Assembly (NCBI GenBank): GCA_918797485.1 | Contig: CAKKNE010000002.1 | Span: forward strand, 586,501 to 650,500 | Length of the DNA: 64,000 nt | From: Pelagomonas calceolata | Lineage: Eukaryota > Sar > Pelagophyceae > Pelagomonadales > Pelagomonadaceae | Reading direction: 5' to 3' | Part shown: positions 54,559 to 62,963 of the stretch, piece after piece | How the letters are laid out: every line of letters starts with the position of its first letter | How positions within the stretch are numbered: the stretch's first letter is position 1 | Translations under genes and position numbers: made by a program | Notes under the pieces: generated by a model | Seen by the model: the letters and a program-made list of their open reading frames with translations, nothing else | What the model was told of the DNA's origin: nothing | The model's database searches: none

Positions 54559-56172
54559 ATGCGGCTGCTGCTGCCGCTCATTGCTGGCGCCGGCGCCGCC
54601 TGCACCAACACACTCACAACAGAGTGCTGGCGCTTCGTGGAGTGGCAGGCCACCTTCTTCTGCACGGAAGAGTTTTGCCCGAGCTGCCCGCATGCCGGCG
54701 GCTGCGACGACTGGTGCGGGCTCTGCGACGACGAACCGCTGGTCCCCGACTGCAACGGGCACCGGGCGCCCTCGGTGTTCCTGGGCGACGGCACCTGTGA
54801 TGCAGGCATTCACCGCTACGACGGCGAGCTGATCGATTTCAACTGCCCCGAACACGGGTGCGACGGGGGCGACTGCCAGCCGGGGAACGACCTTCATGGC
54901 ATAGAGGTCCCATGTCGTACGCCGGCGCCAACGCCACTCACGCCGGCGCCGACGCAGCAGGTCGACACCATCGCGTCGATCCAAAACTCGACGCTCGCCG
55001 GCTCCCACTTCATGGACTGCCGGCCGTCGCCGCGGCACCACGCGCTCGTGCGCGTGACCTGCGTCGTGACCCTCGTCACGAAGGTCGGCTTCTACTGCCA
55101 GGACGGCGGCCTCTGGTCGGGCATTTTCGTGCACACGCCGTACGACGCGCTCACGCTCGCGCTGCAGCCGGGCGATCAAGTCTCCGTGCGGGACGCCTAC
55201 GTCGACGAGGAGCTCGGGAGCACGCAGCTGGAGGTGGCCGCCGCGGACGACGTCGAAATCCTGCAGCGCTACGCGGTCGTGGAACCGCTCCTCGTCGACG
55301 CGGGCGCGCTGGGCAGTTTTGCCGAACGCGAATCGGCGCGCTGCCTCGCCTCCGCGGAGCCTTACGAGGGCCTGCTCGTGCGCATAGCGAACGCGTCGCT
55401 CACGTCGGTCGACGGCTACGTCTCGGTGGCCGACGGCTCGGGGACGACCCTGCTCGGCTCGACGGCGGGGCGCTTCGACGCCGCCGACGCCCTCGTCCGC
55501 TTCCGGGCGTCGGGCGCCGCCGCGGTCGACGTCGTCGGCGTCGGGCGTACCGGATTCCGGTGCGAGAACTCCGCCGGGGCGAACCAAGGGGCGATCGAGG
55601 ACCTGCTCGATTGCTTGTCGGACGCGAGCCAAATCTCGTTTACCTTTCAAGTGTCGCCGCGGTCCTTGCACGACGTAAGCTGGGCGACCCCCGCGCCGTC
55701 GCCCCAACCGATAGAGAGCCGACCACCGACGCGGCCCGCCAATCCCTCCCGCTCGGAGGAGGAAACCCGCGACCACACTATGCAATCGGTCACGCTGGGC
55801 ATCGCGTTGTGCGCGGTAGTCCTCGGTGTGGCTGGTGGCGTCCTGCTCATGAGGCCGCGGACCAGTCAAGTCGACCCCGGCCTGCGGGCGTGGCTGAGCG
55901 GCCTCGACCCGGGCGACGCGCGCTGGCCCCAGATGGCAGGCGTGGCCGGGCAGTCCGTCGAGGTCCAGGTGGCGCGGTGCCCGACTGAATACCGCGGTGG
56001 CGTCGCGGTGGCGGACTGTCGCGCGGTGCCGGCCGACGCGCCCATTCCCGTGGCCGCGGCCGTCGCGATCGAGATGCCAGTCATTGGCGAGCGCGCGCGC
56101 AGCGTCGAGGACGCGGCCGTCGACGACGCCATGGACGCGCTCTTCCGGCGGGGGCTGATCCCTCGTAGTTAA
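54559..56172 (+). CDS. Type I membrane protein with an LNR/Notch-like Cys repeat
   Basis: This 537-aa frame starts at ATG 54559 with a signal peptide (MRLLLPLIAGAGAAC). A Cys-rich ectodomain follows, including CWRFVEWQATFFCTEEFCPSCP and an LNR-like repeat at ~75-107 (LGDGTCDAG...FNCPEHGCDGGDC), whose CDGGDC end binds Ca in Notch. The middle is a beta-rich region resembling OB-fold nuclease-associated domains (VSVRDAYVDEELGSTQLEV). One transmembrane helix lies at ~410-432 (SVTLGIALCAVVLGVAGGVLLM), then a ~105-residue cytosolic tail. An antisense frame of similar length exists, but it has none of these features. Confidence 0.7.
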   Translation: MRLLLPLIAGAGAACTNTLTTECWRFVEWQATFFCTEEFCPSCPHAGGCDDWCGLCDDEPLVPDCNGHRAPSVFLGDGTCDAGIHRYDGELIDFNCPEHGCDGGDCQPGNDLHGIEVPCRTPAPTPLTPAPTQQVDTIASIQNSTLAGSHFMDCRPSPRHHALVRVTCVVTLVTKVGFYCQDGGLWSGIFVHTPYDALTLALQPGDQVSVRDAYVDEELGSTQLEVAAADDVEILQRYAVVEPLLVDAGALGSFAERESARCLASAEPYEGLLVRIANASLTSVDGYVSVADGSGTTLLGSTAGRFDAADALVRFRASGAAAVDVVGVGRTGFRCENSAGANQGAIEDLLDCLSDASQISFTFQVSPRSLHDVSWATPAPSPQPIESRPPTRPANPSRSEEETRDHTMQSVTLGIALCAVVLGVAGGVLLMRPRTSQVDPGLRAWLSGLDPGDARWPQMAGVAGQSVEVQVARCPTEYRGGVAVADCRAVPADAPIPVAAAVAIEMPVIGERARSVEDAAVDDAMDALFRRGLIPRS

Positions 56173-56198
56173 TGTTGCCAGTGTTGTACCAATAAACA

Positions 56199-58127
56199 TT
56201 AGTCCCGCAGGAACCGCTCGGCCAGCGGGTGCTTCGAAGCGTTGATCAGCACGTCGGCGACGATGCCGTCCTGGATGTTCAGCCGCAGCGCGGGGAAGCG
56301 GTCGTCCCGCTTGAGGTGCTCCGTCGCGAGGAGCCGCGCGTCGGCGAAGCGGTCGACGATCTCGAGCAGCTCGCCGTGCGTCGGCGGGCGCGAGGAGTCG
56401 CCCGCGTCGCCCGCGAGCGCGACGAGCCGCGCGAGGCGCCGCGCGACGTCTTCGAGCGGCGCCGTCTCCGACTTGCGCGCGCGCAGCTCCGCGCAGAGCG
56501 CGATCAACACCAACTGCTCCAGCGGCGCCGCGTGCTCGATCGCGCCGAGGTAGGCCGACTCCCTAAGGCCCCGGTCCGCCGCGTTCACGTCGGCGATGGT
56601 GACAACATATTCTTTTTCTTTCGGAGTAGCTTCGTCGCCCGCGCGCCGCGCCGCGTCCGCCCGCTCGGCGCAGAGCTCCGTGGCCCTACTACAAATCAAT
56701 AACGCGCGCCGGATGTCGCCCGAGTAGGCCGCGATCTTGCGCGCCGCCATCGTCACGGCCTGCGGCTGGAACGCCGCGCTCAGGTCGCCGGCCGAGAGGC
56801 GCTGCGTCAGGATGGACTCGATCTGGGCCGGTTTGTAGGGCGCGAAGGTCAGCCTTCGCGACCCCAGCCGCGACCGGACCTTCGGATCCAACCTTTCCGG
56901 CAGATCTAGGGTATTGGCGATGCCGATGACCGCGAGGCCCGCGTTCTTCCGCCCGGGCCACTCGAAGAGGTTGTAGAGCACTTCCTGCCGCTGCGTCAGC
57001 ATGTAATCGAGCTCGTCCACTAGGACCACGACCCGTTCCTCCTGCTCTTCCCCAGACGAGAAGCGCTTATCCAGTAATCGCGCCGCCGCGTCGGCGCCTC
57101 GTTTTTCGCCGGTGAGCGCCTCCCAGAGCAACGCATACGCGTGGTTCGGCTGCGGCAGCCGCATCGCGTTCACCTCCACGAACCGAAACGCGTTGCCTGT
57201 TTCTTGTAATGCTCTTACAACTTCCCTTACTGTTGCTGTTTTCCCAGTGCCCGGCATGCCCGCCACGTACAACGTCCGTCCGTCGCCGCCTGGCGCGCTC
57301 AGCATCTCCAAAACAAAATTCTCGATGGTATCCCGCTCGTTCTCCCGACACGGCAGTCTCTTCGGCGCCGCCGACAGCTGCAGCGCATTGCTGGCCCGTC
57401 TCAACCTATCTCGCGGCCCGCGCGTCGCGTGGTCTTCAGGGATATGTTCTTCATCGCTCACCACATCGCCGTCCCAGGCCGCGCCCCTTCTTTTAATACC
57501 GCGGCCCTTCCGACACAAGGCCTGGGCCCTCCGACATCGTTCCGCCGCCGGCCCGCACTCCGTCAGCTGCGCGCCGGGCTCCCACACATACCGACAAAAA
57601 AAAACATCTTTCATAGCCTTCCGGTCCTCCTTCTGTCTTCTTTGCACATACGCATCATACGATAAAACCTCAACACACCCCATGAGCGACGACGCCGGCA
57701 CCTCGTCGACGTGCGTCGTTTCAAAAACTTCTCTATCAGCGTACTTGGCCGCCGGCGCCGGCCTTCTTTTGGCGGGCACGATCTCCTCCGCACAATAAAG
57801 CCAGCGCACTTCGGCCCAGGGCTCGTCCTCGTCTTCGTCTTCTTCGGGCGCCGGCCACCAGATTTGTAATATTTGCGCGGCCGCGTGGCGCAGCGACTCG
57901 CCTTCTCTTACACCTTCGCCCTCCAACTGCACCATGACGCAGTCGCCGACTTTAAATGAGGCGCCTTCCGTATATTTAAATGAGTCGCGGAAGCGGCAGC
58001 CGTCCGCGTTCGTAGGGTCTTCTTCCCTGGGCTCCGGAGGCGCGATGGCGCGCGCGTCGACCCGCAGCCGGTGCGTGGCCGGGTCTCGAGGCCTGACGTC
58101 GCGGCGGGACCACTGGGCGTAGAACAT
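56199..58127 (-). CDS. ORC1: ORC1, origin recognition complex large subunit
   Basis: The frame is open upstream, but ATG 58127 (MFYAQWSRRDVRP) fits the domain start, giving 642 aa. A BAH domain lies at ~55-175 (FKVGDCVMVQLEGEG...AEVRWLYCAEEIVP...HVDEVPASSLMGCVEVLSYDAY). The AAA+ ATPase starts near 265: Walker A AGMPGTGKTATV, Walker B VVVLVDELDYM, sensor 1 GIANTLDLPERL, and Arg-rich VRSRLGSRRLTF. A winged-helix C-terminus follows. BAH plus this AAA+ is specific for ORC1 rather than CDC6. The protein binds replication origins and nucleosomes. Its stop is 26 bp from the convergent LNR gene. Confidence 0.92.
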   Translation of the reverse strand: MFYAQWSRRDVRPRDPATHRLRVDARAIAPPEPREEDPTNADGCRFRDSFKYTEGASFKVGDCVMVQLEGEGVREGESLRHAAAQILQIWWPAPEEDEDEDEPWAEVRWLYCAEEIVPAKRRPAPAAKYADREVFETTHVDEVPASSLMGCVEVLSYDAYVQRRQKEDRKAMKDVFFCRYVWEPGAQLTECGPAAERCRRAQALCRKGRGIKRRGAAWDGDVVSDEEHIPEDHATRGPRDRLRRASNALQLSAAPKRLPCRENERDTIENFVLEMLSAPGGDGRTLYVAGMPGTGKTATVREVVRALQETGNAFRFVEVNAMRLPQPNHAYALLWEALTGEKRGADAAARLLDKRFSSGEEQEERVVVLVDELDYMLTQRQEVLYNLFEWPGRKNAGLAVIGIANTLDLPERLDPKVRSRLGSRRLTFAPYKPAQIESILTQRLSAGDLSAAFQPQAVTMAARKIAAYSGDIRRALLICSRATELCAERADAARRAGDEATPKEKEYVVTIADVNAADRGLRESAYLGAIEHAAPLEQLVLIALCAELRARKSETAPLEDVARRLARLVALAGDAGDSSRPPTHGELLEIVDRFADARLLATEHLKRDDRFPALRLNIQDGIVADVLINASKHPLAERFLRD

Positions 58128-58325
58128 CGTTGTTGCACGGTCCTGAAGGCCTCGCGCGCAGCGGTTTGGCCTCTTGGCCTCTTGGCGCCAGCAGCCTGGA
58201 GATGAAACTAGCACACAGCGATGCTTACAAGGGAAGCCTTGCAAACCAGCGGTAACGAGCAGTATTTGTCGCAGCAAAACGATGCCTGTCGCCACCGATA
58301 CGGCTCTTGCCGCAAACGCGCGCTT

Positions 58326-58350
58326 GCTAGTGTCTTTACAGGTCGCTAGC
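58326..58350. promoter_or_regulatory. Palindromic CTAG element, full form
   Basis: GCTAGTGTCTTTACAG, GT, CGCTAGC lies in the 522-bp gap (58128-58649) between the divergent ORC1 and PRP38B start codons, 199 and 300 bp from the two ATGs. No other gene is seen in the gap. Confidence 0.68.
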
Positions 58351-58649
58351 AGAATTATCCCGGCAAAAACAGGTGGCAAGCTCAGCATATCACGGACCGG
58401 CACGCCGTAGCTGTGCTCCGTGATCTCTCAAAGCGGGTCGAGAAGCGCCGCGAACGACTGCCGCGCCTCCGGAGGCGCCAGCGGCCGACAGCCTGAAATC
58501 GGCTCTCTAAGCAAAAGAGCGCAACACCGCGCCGGGGAGGCACGCGCCGCGCTAACGCACGCCGCCGCTGCGCCCAAGAAAGGACGCCGCGCTGCGCCTT
58601 ACACGAAACCAACACACTGCCGCGCGAAAGCCGCACCGCCACCATCAAA

Positions 58650-60164
58650 ATGGCGTCCTGGGTCCAGAACATGGGCTTGAGCAAGGGCTCCCACTTAGTG
58701 GAAGGCAGTACATTGATGCCCAAGTGGGAGGACCGCAGTGGCATCGCCATCGCCGAGAACAACATCAATTTATTACCGAAAAATGTGGCGCAGGACCCGA
58801 TGCTGGCCAAGGGCGCGCTCTTCGAGATCCACGGGGATCAAGAAACATTTAATTTACATCAGATGTTGTATGAAAAGACCTTTGAAAGTGAATATTTTAA
58901 AGCGCTATTTATTTTCAAGACCTTCGAGAAAGTCGTCGATGTGATCTACGAAAAAGTATCTTATGTGGAACCCTGGGCGGCGACGGAGGTGAGATCACCG
59001 TCGTCGGCCTACTGTTTGCTGCTGAAGTTGTTCCATCTACGCTTGACGGAGCCGCAAATCCGGGCGCTGTTGGATCATGGAGACTCGACGTATATCCGAG
59101 CGTTGGGCGCTTTGTACGTGCGCTACGCCTGCCCCCCGGAACAATTGTGGCGGTGGCTCGGCGATTATGCGGATGATCTCGAGGAGTTCGCACCTGGTTT
59201 GGATAAGACCAAGGTGACTACTTTTGGCGAGTACTGCCTGGGATTACTCACTGACTTACAGTACTACACGACGATGCTGCCTCGCATACCGGTGCCCGTC
59301 ATGCGCACGATCAAAGTCGAATTAGTACTCTTCGAGGAGATGGTCCGGAGGGGCAAGAAGAATTCTAGGTATCTAGATTTCCTGCAGCCGGGCGCGGTCG
59401 TAAGGGCCATTTTCAGAGATGAGGGCAAGGACCCGGCCTGGCACGAGGCCACCGTCGTGTCGAGGATCGAGCCCTACGAAGGCGCGCCCGAGGGCACGCT
59501 CCCCACCTTCCGCGTGCAGTTCTCCGAGGCCTGCGGGTCCGTCGTCGAAATTGTGAAAACGGGGCAGATCGACCTGCCGGCGTCCGTCACGACTGACAAG
59601 TCTGATCGGGACCGCTCGCGGCGCGAGCGCTCTCGTCGCGACCGCGACCGCGATAGAGGAAGGCGGCGGCGCGACGACGACGACGAGCCGCGCGACCGGC
59701 GCGGCTACGACGCGGACCGGCGGCGGCGCGATCGCGACGACGACCGGGGGCGGCGCCGCCGCGATGACGACGGCGACCGCGACCGCGACCGGAGCCGGCG
59801 CGACCGGTCAAGAGAAAGGAGCCGGCGCGACCGGTCGCGCGACCGGAGCCGCCGCGACCGGAGCCGGAGCCGCGATAGAAGTAGGCGGGACGAGCCGCGC
59901 CGCGACGCCGCGCCGGCGCGCCCGGAGGGCGAGTCGCTGCTGGCGGGCCGCGACATCATGGGCGACGTCATCGCCGCCGAGCGCGCGGAGGCCACCGTGG
60001 ACCACAAGGGCGACTGCTACCGGCGGCCGATCGGCTTCAACACCGCGCTCATCGTGGCCTCGGACAAGTACACCTACAAGGCGCGGGCGCGGTCGCGGTC
60101 GCCCGACCGCGTCAAGGAGGTCGTGCACGTGGCGCCCGTCGTGCCGAGCCGTCGGGATGATTAA
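58650..60164 (+). CDS. PRPF38B: PRP38B-like pre-mRNA splicing factor
   Basis: This 504-aa protein has the PRP38 domain at ~40-215: FNLHQMLYEKTFESEYFKALF, DVIYEKVSYVEPWA, SSAYCLLLKLFHLRLTEPQ, YIRALGALYVRY, and LTDLQYYTTMLPRIPVPV. PRP38 is a spliceosomal B-complex protein needed for activation. A KOW/SH3-like stretch (PGAVVRAIFRDEGKDPAWHEATVV) follows, then a long SR/RD-repeat region (~310-420, RDRSRRDRSRDRSRR) typical of PRP38B. The last ~90 residues are more ordered (GDVIAAERAEATVDHKGDCYRR). Its stop is 10 bp from the next, convergent gene. Confidence 0.92.
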   Translation: MASWVQNMGLSKGSHLVEGSTLMPKWEDRSGIAIAENNINLLPKNVAQDPMLAKGALFEIHGDQETFNLHQMLYEKTFESEYFKALFIFKTFEKVVDVIYEKVSYVEPWAATEVRSPSSAYCLLLKLFHLRLTEPQIRALLDHGDSTYIRALGALYVRYACPPEQLWRWLGDYADDLEEFAPGLDKTKVTTFGEYCLGLLTDLQYYTTMLPRIPVPVMRTIKVELVLFEEMVRRGKKNSRYLDFLQPGAVVRAIFRDEGKDPAWHEATVVSRIEPYEGAPEGTLPTFRVQFSEACGSVVEIVKTGQIDLPASVTTDKSDRDRSRRERSRRDRDRDRGRRRRDDDDEPRDRRGYDADRRRRDRDDDRGRRRRDDDGDRDRDRSRRDRSRERSRRDRSRDRSRRDRSRSRDRSRRDEPRRDAAPARPEGESLLAGRDIMGDVIAAERAEATVDHKGDCYRRPIGFNTALIVASDKYTYKARARSRSPDRVKEVVHVAPVVPSRRDD

Positions 60165-60174
60165 GACATACAAA

Positions 60175-62463
60175 TTAAACATCGGGCGCGACGCGGGGGC
60201 TCACGCGTGACGCCTGAGACTGAACAGGAAGCCCTTCCGGAGCGATGCGCGGCGAGGCCTGCAATAGAATCTCGCCGCCACCCTGGGGGGCGATGCGCGG
60301 CGACTTCTGTGGCGATAACCGGGACCAAAAGCCACCATCGGGCTGCCGCGGCGACGTGTCCGGAACGATGCCGGCGCTTGGAGACGCTCGCTGCCGCGCA
60401 GCTCCGATCGGCGGCACGCGCGGCGACGCCTGGGTCCGCACAGGAACCCCTTCCGGCGCCACTCGTGGGCTCGCGTTGAACAAAAACGCGCTTCCGCCGT
60501 CGGCAGGCGCCACGCGCGGAGATTTTCGGGGCGATAGCCGGGGCCACCACCCCGCCGCTTCGTCACGCGAGGCCGACGACGTGCGCCGTGGCGACCACCC
60601 CGTCGACGTCGACGCCGCCGCCGCGGGCTTCCGACGGGTCGGAAACATGCTCCTCAACTCAATGGACGACTCGTCACCCTTGCGGAGGTCGAGGGGCGTG
60701 ACGACGACGTGGTCCTCCAGCCTCGCGTCGCCCGCGGAGTCGTACGCGTAGGCGAGCCAGAAGCCGGCGAAGACGACGACTTTCACGCTCAGCAGGAACA
60801 GCACGAGGTGTAAATGAGCCTCCCTTGTAGAACACCACCGCGCCAGCGGCGACGCTTCTCTATAAAACAGGCAGGCCCACCCAAACAACCACCCGTGGCC
60901 AACGACCAGCACCGCGTGCGCCCAGCCCATGCGCCGGTGGCGGTCGTAGTCCAGCGGCATGTCCGCGTAGAGCCACAGAATCGCCCGCACGAAGGCGCGG
61001 CCCCGCGTGCCCCGTCCCCGTCGGTCGTGCCGCGCGCAACCGCACGACGCGACCAGCACGAACAGGAAGTCGCCCGTCGAGAACAGCAACACGTAGATCG
61101 GCACGGCCCCGCGCAGCACGGCCGCGTAGGCCGCCAGCCTTAAGATGTTCTCGGCCGCGTAGCCTACACTAAGCCCGACGAGCTGCCCCGTCCGCGTCGC
61201 CTTCGATCTTATTCTTTTCCAGATGGCGCCGGCGCCGAGCGTCGCGGCGCCCGCGGCTATGGATGCGTCGACGACGTCGAGCGTGCTGCCACAGATGTCG
61301 AGCCAGCTCATATCGCCGCGGCCACCGAGCTGATAAAAGCGGCCGAGGGCCGTCGGCGCGGCGCAGGCCGTCGTCACCAACCTTAACATCGCGTAGGCCT
61401 CGGTCCGCCGTCCCGTGTTCGCCGACTTCCGCGCGTGGCTCGCCAATCCAAAGCCGAACGCCGCCCCTATTACTTCTTTGGGATAGGTCGCATCGGCCAT
61501 CGCAATCTCCATGATGCGGCCGATGGCGAAGCCGCTCAATCCACAAAAAGACGGGAACGTCCGCCCCTGCAGGGCCCACTCCGTGATCGTCGCCATGTCG
61601 GCCCAGAGGCGCAGGCTCCTTAGTAAAACGTCGCCAGACAAGGCCCAGGCCTCGCCGCGGCCCATGGGTTTTGGTTCTGGAGGTTTGGTATCTGGCAGGA
61701 GCGACTCGGTGTCGTGGAGCGGGTTCTGTTCGTATTGGGGTTGCCACGTCGGCGGCGGCGGCGGCGGCGGGCACTGGCACGTCCGCCAGCCGCAGGCGTC
61801 GCACCGGCCGGGGCGCTTGTCTGTCCTTGACGGTGGGCGCGTCTCAGCTGCCGGTCCGCCTATCGGTGCGATGCGCGGCGAGGCGTGCGGTGCCTGATGC
61901 ACGCCACCCTCAGGCGCGACACGCGGGCTCGCGTTGAACAGAATCTCACCTCCGCCAGCCGGCGCAACGCGCGGCGAGGCCCCTTGGGGCTGCGAGGCCT
62001 GAGTCCGAACAGGAGCCCCTTCCGGCGCCACCCGGGGCGACGCGTTGAACAGAAAAGCGCCTCCCCCATCGGCAGGGGCCACCCTCGGCGAAGCTCGCGA
62101 CAGCTCGACGCGCTGCACCGGCGCCGCGCCTTCCGGCATGGCCACCGGCGCTACCCTCGGACTCGCGTTGAACAGGATCGCGCCGCCACCGTCGGGCGCG
62201 ACGCGAGGTGATGCCTCGGACCGCCACAAGGGCTTGACGCGCGTCGACGACGTGAGTGGCGCCGCGCCTTCGGAAGGCGCGACCCGGGGCGACGCGTTGA
62301 ACAAGAGCGCGCCGCCACCCTCCGGAGCCACACGCGGAGATTTCCGAAGCAGCTCGTCCATGAGTGTGCGCCGTCCCCGCGCGGCCTCCAATTCATCATC
62401 CTCGATCAATGCGTCGAGCTGCTGAATGAGCTGCTGCTCGACGCCGTCGTCACCAGCAGCCAT
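60175..62463 (-). CDS. Multipass membrane protein with SPRVAP repeats on both cytosolic tails
   Basis: This 762-aa frame starts at ATG 62463. The N-terminal ~215 residues hold nine copies of SPR(V/I)AP, often as GGGxxLFNASPRVAPEG, followed by a CDACGWRTCQCP Cys motif and a Pro run. The middle (~290-620) has about six to eight hydrophobic helices (LVGLSVGYAAENILRLAAYAA, VPIYVLLFSTGDFLFVLVASC, LHLVLFLLSVKVVVFAGFWLAYAY). The C-terminal ~120 residues carry six more repeats of the same type. The transmembrane part is not assigned to a family. The S-P-R sites could be phosphorylated; this is inference. Confidence 0.65.
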   Translation of the reverse strand: MAAGDDGVEQQLIQQLDALIEDDELEAARGRRTLMDELLRKSPRVAPEGGGALLFNASPRVAPSEGAAPLTSSTRVKPLWRSEASPRVAPDGGGAILFNASPRVAPVAMPEGAAPVQRVELSRASPRVAPADGGGAFLFNASPRVAPEGAPVRTQASQPQGASPRVAPAGGGEILFNASPRVAPEGGVHQAPHASPRIAPIGGPAAETRPPSRTDKRPGRCDACGWRTCQCPPPPPPPTWQPQYEQNPLHDTESLLPDTKPPEPKPMGRGEAWALSGDVLLRSLRLWADMATITEWALQGRTFPSFCGLSGFAIGRIMEIAMADATYPKEVIGAAFGFGLASHARKSANTGRRTEAYAMLRLVTTACAAPTALGRFYQLGGRGDMSWLDICGSTLDVVDASIAAGAATLGAGAIWKRIRSKATRTGQLVGLSVGYAAENILRLAAYAAVLRGAVPIYVLLFSTGDFLFVLVASCGCARHDRRGRGTRGRAFVRAILWLYADMPLDYDRHRRMGWAHAVLVVGHGWLFGWACLFYREASPLARWCSTREAHLHLVLFLLSVKVVVFAGFWLAYAYDSAGDARLEDHVVVTPLDLRKGDESSIELRSMFPTRRKPAAAASTSTGWSPRRTSSASRDEAAGWWPRLSPRKSPRVAPADGGSAFLFNASPRVAPEGVPVRTQASPRVPPIGAARQRASPSAGIVPDTSPRQPDGGFWSRLSPQKSPRIAPQGGGEILLQASPRIAPEGLPVQSQASRVSPRVAPDV

Positions 62464-62669
62464 GATGCGTCGTTTAAGGCAGCTGTCGTATTAAGGCAGC
62501 CCAGCAGTTCTGTGTATTGAGGCAGCCCAAGTTATGTGGCCTCATCTCGAAGCTATAGCTGCCCGAGGGGTGCGGAGTCGCACGTTTCGATCGGTTCGTA
62601 CGTGCCGAGCCGTTTGACGGTGATCCGTGCGTGCTGCGTCCACAGCGCTCGACGGGTGCGCCCGAGTGA

Positions 62670-62692
62670 GCTAGCGGCGGTAAGGTACTAGC
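62670..62692. promoter_or_regulatory. Palindromic CTAG element (reverse orientation)
   Basis: On the minus strand it reads GCTAGTACCTTACC, then GCCGCTAGC. It lies in the 500-bp divergent gap (62464-62963), 207 and 272 bp from the two ATGs. The gap also has three AGGCAGC words near 62475-62510 and an AT-rich run, ATAAATATATAAAAA, ending 3 bp before the next ATG. Confidence 0.6.
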
Positions 62693-62963
62693 GAGGCAAG
62701 CGCAGCCGTGCTCGCGGTCAGCTCGCCGTCCATCGCTGTACGAGGCCGGCGGAAGCAAGAATTGCATCTCTGTGATCACTGGCTTGGCGCACCAGCCCTC
62801 TCGCTGTCAAAATATAGAGTGTGAGGACCGTGCACAAACTGCTCGCGCACCAGGCAAAAAGCCGCGGCGCCGAACGGAGCGCTGGGACGCACGTTTATCA
62901 AGCGGCTACTTTAACGCGCGCGCTACTTTGACGCGCGCCGCAAGCATAAATATATAAAAAAAG

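Noticed and set aside
54556-56199. 547-aa frame antisense to the LNR membrane protein
   Set aside because: It has no signal peptide or recognisable domain and mirrors the GC-rich codon pattern of the plus-strand gene, which has a signal peptide, LNR cysteines and a transmembrane helix.
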